This document shows positions 42,201 through 52,412 of a stretch of 64,000 nucleotides of DNA, piece by piece (positions within the stretch are counted from its first letter, which is position 1; the number at the start of each line of letters is the position of its first letter). The stretch is from the NCBI RefSeq assembly GCF_036621135.1, contig NZ_JAZIBG010000025.1, positions 48,997 through 112,996 on the forward strand, read 5' to 3'. Made by a program: the position numbers and the translations under genes. Origin of the DNA: Aquincola agrisoli (lineage in GTDB: Bacteria > Pseudomonadota > Gammaproteobacteria > Burkholderiales > Burkholderiaceae_C). The notes beneath the pieces were generated by a model, which saw nothing but the letters and a program-made list of their open reading frames with translations, had not been told where the DNA came from and did no database searches.

Positions 42201-44432
42201 ATGAATTTCCAGATGTCCACGCAGGACGCACGAGCGGGAGACCCACGGCAGGACCCCCAGCGGCTGCTGTCCATGGCCGTCAACGAGAGCGACATCGCGG
42301 TGATCGTCGCGGACGAGCGCCGCCGCATCATCTTCGCGAACGCCGGCTGCACCCGCATGTTCGGCTACGAGATGCACGAGCTGCTCGGCCGCCGGCCGGG
42401 CGATGTGCTGGCGGGGCCCCATACCGACCCGTCGACGCTGGCGGCCATCCAGGATCCGGCGCTCGACGACCGCAGCCACAGCGCCGAGATGCTGACCTAC
42501 ACCCGGGACCACCGGCCTCGCTGGGTCTCGGTGGCGGTCAATCCGGTACACGACGTGCAGGGCCGGCTGTGCAACTTCGTGACCGTGCTGACGGACATCA
42601 CCCACACCAAGCTGCACGAGGTGCTGCAGTACCGCGTGCTCGACGCCATGGTGCGCGAGGTGCCGATGCACGACCTGCTGATGCTGCTGTGCCGCGAGGT
42701 GGAGCGCATCGCGCCCGAGGCGCTGACCTCGATCATGACGGTCGACGAGGACAACCGCCTGCGCCCGCTGGCCGCGCCGCGCATGCCGGAAGCCTTCACG
42801 CAGTGGATCGACGGCCAGCCGATCGGGCCCGACCACGGCTCCTGCGGCACCGCGGCGTGGCTGAACGAGCCGGTGATGGCGGCCGACATCGCGACCGACG
42901 AGCGCTGGAACCGCTACCGCGAGATCGCCGGCCCGCTCGGCATCGCCGCTTGCTGGGCCAACCCCATCCGCAGCAGCGACGGGCAGGTGATGGGCACTTT
43001 CGCCTTCTACTACCGCACCCCCGGCGAGCCGAGCGTGCTGCACCGCCGGCTGGTCGACCTGAGCCTGCACCTGTGCGCGCTGATCCTGGAGCGCGAGCGC
43101 ACCAAGGAGCACATCCACCAGCTGGCCTTCTACGACACGCTGACCAGCCTGCCCAACCGGGCGCTGCTGCGCGCCAAGACCGAACGTGCGCTGCACGACG
43201 CGCAGCGCACCGGCTCGCCGCTGGCGGTGGTGTTCGTCGACCTCGACCGCTTCAAGCAGGTCAACGACACCTACGGCCATACGGTGGGCGACGGCCTGCT
43301 GACCGAGCTGGCCCGCCGGCTGCAGGGCATCGCCCGCACCAGCGACATCGTCGGCAGGCTCTCGGGCGACGAGTTCGTCGTGGTGCTGCCGCAGTGCGGC
43401 GCGGACCGCGCGGTCACCGCGGTCGAGCGGCTGGTCGCCGCGGTGGCCAAGCCGGTGGCCGTCGCGGGCGTGACGCTGCATCCGGGCGCCAGCGTGGGCG
43501 TGGCGCTGTTCCCCGAAGACGGCACCGACATCGACACGCTGATCCGCCATGCCGACATGGCGATGTACCAGGCCAAGACGCAGGAGCGCGGCGGCTTCCG
43601 CTTCTTCAGCGCCGAGCTGAACCGCGCCGCGCACGAACGCGCGATGCTCGAGACGGACCTGCGCGCCGCGCTGGGCGCCGGCGGCGGGCTGCAGCTGCAC
43701 TACCAGCCGCAGGTGGCCAGCACCGACGGCCTGCTGCAGGGCGTGGAGGCGCTGCTGCGCTGGAACCACCCGACGCTGGGCGCGGTGCCGCCGCTGCGCC
43801 TGGTGGCGCTGGCCGAGGAATGCGGGCTGATCCGCCAGCTCGGCCAATGGGTGCTCGACCGGGCCTGCCGGGAGATGGCAGGCTGGCGCCGCCGCGGCGT
43901 GCGGGTGCCGCACGTGGCGGTGAACCTCTCGGCGAGCAACTTCCTCGACACCGCCCTGCCGGAGTTCATCGGGCAGCTGCTAGAGCGGCACGGGCTGGCG
44001 CCGGTCGACCTGACGGTGGAGATGACCGAAGGCGTGATGCTCAACCCCGACCCGCTGGTGCTGGCCACCGTGCAGGCCGTGCATGCGCTGGGCGTGCAGG
44101 TCTCGCTCGACGACTTCGGCACCGGCTACTCGAGCCTGAGCCACTTGCACCGCCTGCCGATCCGCGAGCTCAAGCTCGACAAGAGCTTCGTGCAGGACAT
44201 CGAGCACGACGAGATGGCCCGCGCGCTGACGGTGTCGGTGCTGCGCATCGGCAAGTCGCTCGGCATGACGGTGGTGGCCGAAGGCGTCGAGACCGAGGCG
44301 CAGCGCCATTTCGTGGCCGGCGAAGGCTGCCCGGTGATGCAGGGCTACCTGATCTCGCGGCCCGTGCCGGCGGACGAGCTGGAGGCGTGGATCGAGGAGC
44401 GGTCCGCTGCCGCGGAGCCCTTGCCGGCCTGA
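42201..44432 (+). CDS. Cytoplasmic PAS-GAF-GGDEF-EAL c-di-GMP signalling protein
   Basis: 743 residues, ATG with AGGGA eight bases upstream; no membrane segment. PAS domain at about 25-140 (ADERRRIIFANAGCTRMFGY). GAF domain at about 150-305 (DHGSCGTAAWLNEPV, then MAADIATDERW). GGDEF domain at about 320-475 with the functional variant SGDEF (RLSGDEFVVVLP). EAL domain at about 485-735 (GVEALLRWNHP, VNLSASNF, EMTEGVML, SLDDFGTGYSS, VAEGVET). Both catalytic motifs look competent, so it may make or break c-di-GMP. The domain order is that of E. coli DosP. It is divergent from the globin-like lipoprotein gene. Confidence 0.9.
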   Translation: MNFQMSTQDARAGDPRQDPQRLLSMAVNESDIAVIVADERRRIIFANAGCTRMFGYEMHELLGRRPGDVLAGPHTDPSTLAAIQDPALDDRSHSAEMLTYTRDHRPRWVSVAVNPVHDVQGRLCNFVTVLTDITHTKLHEVLQYRVLDAMVREVPMHDLLMLLCREVERIAPEALTSIMTVDEDNRLRPLAAPRMPEAFTQWIDGQPIGPDHGSCGTAAWLNEPVMAADIATDERWNRYREIAGPLGIAACWANPIRSSDGQVMGTFAFYYRTPGEPSVLHRRLVDLSLHLCALILERERTKEHIHQLAFYDTLTSLPNRALLRAKTERALHDAQRTGSPLAVVFVDLDRFKQVNDTYGHTVGDGLLTELARRLQGIARTSDIVGRLSGDEFVVVLPQCGADRAVTAVERLVAAVAKPVAVAGVTLHPGASVGVALFPEDGTDIDTLIRHADMAMYQAKTQERGGFRFFSAELNRAAHERAMLETDLRAALGAGGGLQLHYQPQVASTDGLLQGVEALLRWNHPTLGAVPPLRLVALAEECGLIRQLGQWVLDRACREMAGWRRRGVRVPHVAVNLSASNFLDTALPEFIGQLLERHGLAPVDLTVEMTEGVMLNPDPLVLATVQAVHALGVQVSLDDFGTGYSSLSHLHRLPIRELKLDKSFVQDIEHDEMARALTVSVLRIGKSLGMTVVAEGVETEAQRHFVAGEGCPVMQGYLISRPVPADELEAWIEERSAAAEPLPA

Positions 44433-44498
44433 CGGCCCGGTGAAGCCCGGCCGCGCCGCGGCGGCCGGCCGGCAGGCCCGCCGGGGATCGATCGCGCC

Positions 44499-44562
44499 TG
44501 AGACGCACAGAACAGTCTTGAGACGCAGGGAAATTGCTGCGGCGGGCAGGCCTGCCTAGCAT
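44499..44562 (+). promoter_or_regulatory. AraC-type operator and promoter B (autotransporter gene)
   Basis: TGAGACGC at 44499-44506 and again at 44519-44526, starting 20 bp apart. Seven bases later comes -35 TTGCTG (44534-44539), a 17 bp spacer and -10 TAGCAT (44557-44562). The geometry is identical to sites A and C near the AraC gene. The segment AGTCT before the second repeat is shared with site A, and CCTGCCTAGCAT around the -10 is shared with site C. The autotransporter start is 72 bp after the -10. Confidence 0.75.
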
Positions 44563-44634
44563 CGTTCATCGCTCGGCGAGCCCTGCGCTCGACCACGCGC
44601 CCACCCGATCTTCGCCCCCACCAGCGAGCCTGCG

Positions 44635-47600
44635 ATGCCTGCTTTCCCATGCCTTCCCGCGCGTTTCCGACTCCACCCGCTGCACCTGCCGTTGAGGCAG
44701 TGCCTGGCGGTTTCTTCGGCCGGCCTGTTGTTGTACGCCGCACATGCCGCGGCCGCCCCGGCCGCCGCCCAGCCGGCACTGGCCGCGGCCTCTTCCGCGG
44801 CGGCGAAGGCCAAGGCCAAGGCCCGGAAGGCGCCCACCGCGCGCCCGCTCGCCGCGGCGCCCCTGGCCGCGGCGGTGGCCGTGGTGGAAGACAGTTCGGG
44901 CGGACCGGGTGCCGCCGGCGCGAACGGTTCCTGCCATTCGCCCGACCCTGATTGCGCCTTCAGCGGCAGCGGCACCGGCGGCGATGCGCCGGCGGCCCCG
45001 ACCGGCGGCGCCCAGACCCTGCAGTACGCCGCCGGCACCGCCCTGGCCGGCGATGGCAGCCATGCCGCGCTGCTCGTCCGCGCCAACGGCGGTTCGGGCG
45101 GCAAGGGCGGCGATGCGCACGGCGGCGGCCTGGCCCCCGTCTGGCACAACGGCGGCGCCGCCGCGGCGGGCGGCGCGGCCGGCACGCTGACCCTGGGGTT
45201 CGATCCCGGCAGCTCCGCGACCAGCGGCAACGGCAGCACGGCCACGGTGCAGGTGATCGCATCGGGGGGCCAGGGCGGCACCGGCGGCAACGGCGGCAAC
45301 TTCGGATCGAGCGGCGCCAACGGCGACGGGGGCACAGGCGGGGTCATCACCCTGCACAACAACGCCGACAGCATCACCAACAGCTCGGCCTACAACGGCA
45401 GCGCACTGGCGCCGGCCGCCATCCAGATCAGCTCGTCCGGCGGCAACGGGGGCGGCCCCGGCGGCGGCGCCGCGACATCGTCGGATTCCGCGACCGGCAA
45501 GGCCGGCGGGGCCGGCGGGGACGGCGGCTCGATCCTCTACCTGTCGGTCGGCGCGACCGCCGGCGCCATCACCTCCAGCGGCTCCGGCATCGTGGTGGTG
45601 AGCCAGGGTGGGCACGGCGGCGATGGTGCCGAAGCCAGCGCCGAATACAACAGCGCCAAGGGCGGCGTCGGCGGCGCGGGCGGCTCGGGGGGCACGGCGA
45701 CCGTCTCCCTGGCCACCACGGCCACCCTCACCGGGCGGGGCGTGGATGGCGCCGGCACGGCCGCCACGATCATCGTGGACCCGAACAATCCGGCCGCCCA
45801 GGCCGCGTCCTCGTTCGTGTCGGCCGGCGTGCTGGTGCAGAGCCTCGGTGGCCAGGGCGGATCGGGCGGCAGCGGCAACGGCAGCTTCGGCCCCGGGTCC
45901 GGCGGTGGCGGCGGGGCCGCGGGCAGCGGCAACCTCGTCGCGGTGTACACCAGCGGCACGAGCATCAGCATGTCGGACTACGGCGCCTCGGCCATCGTCG
46001 GGCAGAGCGTGGGCGGCTCGGGCGGCAATGGCGCCGGCGCCGGCTCGGCCTTCGGCGTCAAGGGCGGCAACGGCGGTGCGGCCGGCGCCGGCCGCTTGGT
46101 CGTCGTCGAGACCGACGACCGCAGCGACGGCAACGGCCATGCGCTGATCAGGACCACCGGCGACGACGCCACGGTGGTGATCGCGCAGAGCATCGGCGGC
46201 GGCGGCGGCAACGGCGCCAGCGTCCGGGTCTCGACGCTGTCGCCCGTGGCCATCTCGCTCGGCGGCAATGCCGAGCAGGGTGGCGACGGCGGGCAGGTCC
46301 AGGTGCAGAACGGCTCGATCGATCCCGACAGCCAGGTGCTGACGCCGGGCGCCGTGATCTCCAGCAAGGGCCTGCGGTCGGCCGGCATGCTGGCGCAGAG
46401 CATCGGCGGCGGCGGCGGCGTGGGCGGCAGCGCCAGTGCCTCGGCGATCGGCGGCTTCGTGTCGCTGTCCATCGGCGGCGTGGGCGGCAAGGGCGGCGAC
46501 GCGGTCACGCGCGACACCGGCGGCACCGTCTACACGCAGGTCACCGCCAACAACTACGGCGTGATCCAGACCGAAGGCCAGCACTCGCGCGGCATCGATG
46601 CGCAGGCGATCGGCGGCGGCGGCGGTGCCGGCGGCGCTGCGTCGTCGGTCACCGTGGGCGGCCAGATCACGATGGCGAGCGCGGTGGGGGGCAACGGCGG
46701 CAAGGGCGGCGATGCCGGCCCGGTGGTCGCCTACAACCAGGGCCAGATCAACACGCTGGCCGCCAACTCGGCCGCGATCAGCGTGCAGAGCGTGGGCGGC
46801 GGCGGCGGCCACGGCGGCGCCAGCTGGACCGAGACGCTGCAGGCCGTGACCATGCCGGATACACCGTCTGTCAACATGACCGTGACGATCGGCGGCATCG
46901 GCGGCACGGGCGGCGACGGCGGCAGCGTGCACGGCACCAACGCGGGCTCCATCATCACGCAGGGCGGGGCGTCGAACGGGCTGTTCGCCCAGAGCGTGGG
47001 CGGCGGCGGGGGCGACGGCGGCGATGCCGGCAACCGCAGCATCGGCGTGGAGAACTCCAACGTCAACGCGCACGTCGTGGTCGGCGGCAACGGGGGCACG
47101 GGCGGCGTCGGCGGCAGCGTGCTGGCCGACAACACCGGCTTCATGATGACCCAGGGCTTCTGGGCCTCGGGCATCGTCGCGCAGAGCATCGGCGGCGGCG
47201 GCGGCATGGGCGGGCTCGGCAAGACCGACACCGCCTCCCTGCTGAGCGACAACAAGGCCGTGGAGTTCTCGCTGGCGATGGGCGGCGTGGGCGGCAGCGG
47301 CGGGATCGGCGGCGACGTGACCGTCAACAACACCGGCGGCTCGATCCTGACGATGGGCAACCTGTCGAACGGCATCTTCGCGCAGAGCGTGGGCGGCGGC
47401 GGCGGCGCCGGCGCCGCGGGCAACGCAGGCGGCTCCGGCGGCACGGTCTCGGTCAACATCGGCATCGGCGGCGCGGGCGGCAGCGGCAACCACGGCGGCA
47501 CGGTCAACGTCAACAACACCGGCGCGATCATGACGACCGGTGCGGCCTCGGCGGCCATCTACGCCCAGAGCATCGGCGGCGGCGGCGGCAGCGGCGGCGG

Positions 47601-50600
47601 TGCCACGGCGGGCGGCGGCACCGACCCCGAGCTGACGGTGACCGACTACCTCGCCGGCACGGTCGGCATCGGCACCAACGTGACGAAGTACAGCGACGGC
47701 ATCTACGGCTTCGCGCATGACCAGCTGATCGGGGACGGCGCACTCAAGAGCATGACGACCGCGTTCCAGAACTACGTCGAGCAGAACCCGCCCGGCGCGC
47801 CGTTCCCCGAGCCGGAGCCCAACCCGATGAAGATCACCAGCCTGGACGTCGGCGGTGCCAACGCCGGCAAGGGCGGTGCCGGCGGCGACGGCAACGCGGT
47901 GAGCGTCGTGAACGCAGGCAGCGCGCAGATCCTGACGCTGTCGCCCGGCTCCGAAGGCATCTACGCACAAAGCGTGGGCGGCGGCGGCGGCGACGGCGGC
48001 GCGGCGCAGGCGAGCAACAACCCGCAGGGCTTCAAGAACGCCGACGGCAAGAGCTTCTCGGCCGCCTTCGGCATCGGCGGCAAGGGCGGCTCGGCCGGCG
48101 AGGGCGGCCTGGTGACCGTCATCAACAACGGCAGCATCGAGACCGACGGTGCGTTCTCCGCCGGCGTCTTTGCGCAGAGCGTGGGCGGCGGCGGCGGCAA
48201 GGGCGGCGCCACCGCCTCGAGCTGGCAGCAGATCGAGGCGGTGAACTTCCAGCTCGGCGGCGACGGCGGCTCCAACGGCGATGGCGGCAACGTGACGGTG
48301 CAGTTCACCGACCGGACCCACGCCGCCATCGTGACCCGCGGCAACGCCTCGGCAGGCATCCTGGCCCACAGCATCGGCGGCGGCGGCGGCGTGGGCATGC
48401 TCGGGGCGACGGTGCCCAACACCGGCGGCGGGCAGGGCCAGAGCGATGTGCCGCTGCTGCCGGTGGACTTCACGCCCGCGGTGATCACGCTGCACATCGG
48501 CGGCGACGACGGCGAGGCCAATTGCGGCGCCACCGGCCGCAAGGCCGCGGGGTGCGGCAACGGCTCGCTGGTGGAAGTGGATGCCGCCGACGTATCGACC
48601 GCCGGCACCAACTCGCACGGCATCGTCGCGCAGAGCATCGGCGGCGGCGGCGGCGCCATCCTCGGCGCGCCGGCGAGCGGCAATGCGTTTTTCGGCGGCA
48701 ATGCCATGGTGGGCAACGGCGGCGAAGTGCGCGTGTCGGTCGGCATCAACGGGCCGAACGACCACTCCAACGACCTGATGACCACCGGCGGCGGCGCATA
48801 CGGCATCATCGCGCAGAGCATCGGCGGCGGCGGCCTGCTGGCGGGCGACCTGTCGACGGCCGCGGCCAGCGCCACCGGCCCGAAGTTCACCGCCAACACC
48901 GCCTCCGACGGCACCGGTGGCGACGTCAGCGTCAACGTCTACCAGTCGGCCTGGGTGCGCACCACCGGCGCCAACGCGCATGCCATCTTTGCGCAGAGCG
49001 TGGGCGGCGGCGGCGGCCTGGTCGCCAGCAGCGACACCGGCCTGCTGATGGGCACGGCCGGCGGCTCGGGCAACTCGGGCAACGTGGTGGTGAACAACTA
49101 CAGCTACGTGCAGGCCACCGGCGCCGGCTCGAGCGCGATCTTCGTCAACGCCGACGGCCAGGCCGGCAACACCGGCACCGCCACGGTCAACAGCTACAAC
49201 ACCGTGTGGGGCAATTCGAGCGCCCCGGCGATCGTGTTCTCGGGCAACGGCCACGGCACGCTCAACAACACCTGGTTCATCGCCAACACCAATGGCACCG
49301 CGGTGGAAGCGCGCGGCACCTCGGTCGACGTGCACAACACCACCGCCCTCGGCCAGATCTACGGCAACCTGAACCTCGGCCCGAACGGCACGCTGGACAA
49401 CCAGGCCCTGTGGGCGACCAACGACCAGAGCACCATCTCGAAGGTGAACAACCAGGGCACGATCAACATCTGGGGCGCCAACTACGACCAGATGGCCGAC
49501 AGCCGGCTGACCGGCAACCTGGTCAGCTCCGGCACCCTGCACAGCCGGGTCGATTTTCAGAACCAGGTGGGCGGCAAGCTGGTCGTCAGCGGCAGTGCGG
49601 CGCTGACCGGGGGCGTGATCTCGCTGACGGCGGCGACGATGGCGCCCAAGCCCGTCACGGTGCTGTCCGCCGGCACGCTGTCGGTCGACCCGTCGGTCAC
49701 GGTGCGCGACGACTCCGCGGCGCAGCTCTTCACCTACATGGTGGACACCTCCGGCAACGCGATCACCGTCACGCCGTTCGCCCGGTTTTCCCAGGTGGCG
49801 GCGGCCCAGCGCCTGAGCGGCGCCCAGCGTGCCGTCGCCGACCACCTGCAGGCCGGCTTCGTGCCCGGGCTGTCGGACACGATGGCGAAGCACTACGCGC
49901 AGGTGGGCGCACTGCCGTCGGCGCAGGGCTACGCGGACCAGCTCGACCGGCTCGGCAACGAGGCATCGCAATCGGTGGGCACGGCCATCCACGTGGGCAG
50001 CATCGGCTTCGTCGAGCGGATGAACAGCTGTCCGCAGTTCGAGGGCGGCGACGGCACGCTGCGCGAGCGCGACTGCCTGTGGTCGCGCGCCGATGGCCAG
50101 CGTGTGCACCGCAGCGGCAGCGGCAAGCCGCTCGGCTACGCCCAGGAGAACTACCAGGTCCAGTTCGGCGGCCAGCGCGGCCTGGGGAACGGCTGGTTCA
50201 TCGGCGGGTCGTTCGGCTACGACACGAGCCGGCTGACGACCGGCATGGCCCACGCCGTCAGCGGCCACGGCGTGACGGCGGGGCTGGTGGCCAAGCGCGA
50301 GGTCGGCGACTGGCTGTTCTCGGGCGCCGTCAACATCGGCCGCGGCAGCTACGACAGCCGGCGCCAGATCACGCTCGGCACCGACAGGGCCACCGCCGAG
50401 GGCAGCTTCGACGCGACGCATGTCGGGCTGCACGGCCGGATCTCGCGCCATGTGACGCTCGACAGCTGGTACCTGAAGCCCTACGTCGACGTGCATGCAA
50501 CGCGGCTGCGCACCGGGGGGTACCAGGAGACCGGTGCCGACGAACTCGGCCTGCTCGTCCGGTCGGAAAGCGACACGGTGTTCGCGGTGTCGCCGATGCT

Positions 50601-50898
50601 CGAGGTGGGCAAGCGCCTGGACCTGGCCAACGGCATGCGCCTGCGCGGCCTGGTGGCGGTGGGGTTCACGAACTACAGCCGCAACGACTGGAGCGCGCAA
50701 TCCCGCTTCAGCGGCGCAGCGGCCGAAGCCGGCGCCTTCCGCTCCACCGCGGAACTGCCCTCGACCCGGTTGAAGCTGCGCATCGGCGCCAACCTGTACA
50801 CCGCGCAGGCCGTCGACCTGAAGCTCGAGTACACCGGGGAGCACGCCCACGGCTACCACGCCAACGCCGGTACGCTGAAGTTCAGCTACCTGTTCTGA
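44635..50898 (+). CDS. Giant glycine-rich autotransporter (type Va secreted adhesin-like)
   Basis: 2087 residues. An extended signal region (residues 1-42, hydrophobic AVSSAGLLLYAAHAAAAPA) is followed by an Ala/Lys-rich linker. The passenger (about 90-1720) contains dozens of quasi-repeats such as AQSIGGGGG or AQSVGGGGG followed by a beta-strand and an NxG turn, which predicts a long beta-helix. It has only a handful of cysteines. The C-terminal about 280 residues are an autotransporter barrel (FGGQRGLGNGWFIGGSFGYD) ending in the outer-membrane signature FSYLF. It is probably displayed or released at the cell surface as an adhesin or biofilm protein. It has its own AraC-type promoter and is flanked by a c-di-GMP gene. 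Confidence 0.9.
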   Translation: MPAFPCLPARFRLHPLHLPLRQCLAVSSAGLLLYAAHAAAAPAAAQPALAAASSAAAKAKAKARKAPTARPLAAAPLAAAVAVVEDSSGGPGAAGANGSCHSPDPDCAFSGSGTGGDAPAAPTGGAQTLQYAAGTALAGDGSHAALLVRANGGSGGKGGDAHGGGLAPVWHNGGAAAAGGAAGTLTLGFDPGSSATSGNGSTATVQVIASGGQGGTGGNGGNFGSSGANGDGGTGGVITLHNNADSITNSSAYNGSALAPAAIQISSSGGNGGGPGGGAATSSDSATGKAGGAGGDGGSILYLSVGATAGAITSSGSGIVVVSQGGHGGDGAEASAEYNSAKGGVGGAGGSGGTATVSLATTATLTGRGVDGAGTAATIIVDPNNPAAQAASSFVSAGVLVQSLGGQGGSGGSGNGSFGPGSGGGGGAAGSGNLVAVYTSGTSISMSDYGASAIVGQSVGGSGGNGAGAGSAFGVKGGNGGAAGAGRLVVVETDDRSDGNGHALIRTTGDDATVVIAQSIGGGGGNGASVRVSTLSPVAISLGGNAEQGGDGGQVQVQNGSIDPDSQVLTPGAVISSKGLRSAGMLAQSIGGGGGVGGSASASAIGGFVSLSIGGVGGKGGDAVTRDTGGTVYTQVTANNYGVIQTEGQHSRGIDAQAIGGGGGAGGAASSVTVGGQITMASAVGGNGGKGGDAGPVVAYNQGQINTLAANSAAISVQSVGGGGGHGGASWTETLQAVTMPDTPSVNMTVTIGGIGGTGGDGGSVHGTNAGSIITQGGASNGLFAQSVGGGGGDGGDAGNRSIGVENSNVNAHVVVGGNGGTGGVGGSVLADNTGFMMTQGFWASGIVAQSIGGGGGMGGLGKTDTASLLSDNKAVEFSLAMGGVGGSGGIGGDVTVNNTGGSILTMGNLSNGIFAQSVGGGGGAGAAGNAGGSGGTVSVNIGIGGAGGSGNHGGTVNVNNTGAIMTTGAASAAIYAQSIGGGGGSGGGATAGGGTDPELTVTDYLAGTVGIGTNVTKYSDGIYGFAHDQLIGDGALKSMTTAFQNYVEQNPPGAPFPEPEPNPMKITSLDVGGANAGKGGAGGDGNAVSVVNAGSAQILTLSPGSEGIYAQSVGGGGGDGGAAQASNNPQGFKNADGKSFSAAFGIGGKGGSAGEGGLVTVINNGSIETDGAFSAGVFAQSVGGGGGKGGATASSWQQIEAVNFQLGGDGGSNGDGGNVTVQFTDRTHAAIVTRGNASAGILAHSIGGGGGVGMLGATVPNTGGGQGQSDVPLLPVDFTPAVITLHIGGDDGEANCGATGRKAAGCGNGSLVEVDAADVSTAGTNSHGIVAQSIGGGGGAILGAPASGNAFFGGNAMVGNGGEVRVSVGINGPNDHSNDLMTTGGGAYGIIAQSIGGGGLLAGDLSTAAASATGPKFTANTASDGTGGDVSVNVYQSAWVRTTGANAHAIFAQSVGGGGGLVASSDTGLLMGTAGGSGNSGNVVVNNYSYVQATGAGSSAIFVNADGQAGNTGTATVNSYNTVWGNSSAPAIVFSGNGHGTLNNTWFIANTNGTAVEARGTSVDVHNTTALGQIYGNLNLGPNGTLDNQALWATNDQSTISKVNNQGTINIWGANYDQMADSRLTGNLVSSGTLHSRVDFQNQVGGKLVVSGSAALTGGVISLTAATMAPKPVTVLSAGTLSVDPSVTVRDDSAAQLFTYMVDTSGNAITVTPFARFSQVAAAQRLSGAQRAVADHLQAGFVPGLSDTMAKHYAQVGALPSAQGYADQLDRLGNEASQSVGTAIHVGSIGFVERMNSCPQFEGGDGTLRERDCLWSRADGQRVHRSGSGKPLGYAQENYQVQFGGQRGLGNGWFIGGSFGYDTSRLTTGMAHAVSGHGVTAGLVAKREVGDWLFSGAVNIGRGSYDSRRQITLGTDRATAEGSFDATHVGLHGRISRHVTLDSWYLKPYVDVHATRLRTGGYQETGADELGLLVRSESDTVFAVSPMLEVGKRLDLANGMRLRGLVAVGFTNYSRNDWSAQSRFSGAAAEAGAFRSTAELPSTRLKLRIGANLYTAQAVDLKLEYTGEHAHGYHANAGTLKFSYLF

Positions 50899-50919
50899 CG
50901 CCCGGCCGGCGCGTGCCCC

Positions 50920-52353
<1,434 letters not shown>

Positions 52354-52412
52354 GCGCGATTATCGGAGCGCCATGCCTGAGACACTCGGGGGCTTCGCTG
52401 CACCCCTTCTCG

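Noticed and set aside
44566..50859. An open frame of about 2097 codons on the minus strand, antisense to the whole autotransporter gene
   Set aside because: It mirrors the Gly/Ala-rich codon repeats (GGC read as GCC). Its composition is Ala/Arg/His/Val-rich with no signal peptide, motif or ribosome site, so it is a GC-bias shadow.
44635..50898. CRISPR-like repeats in the autotransporter region
   Set aside because: The repeats are in-frame, variable in spacing and encode AQS[IV]GGGGG protein units; they lack unique spacers of constant length.
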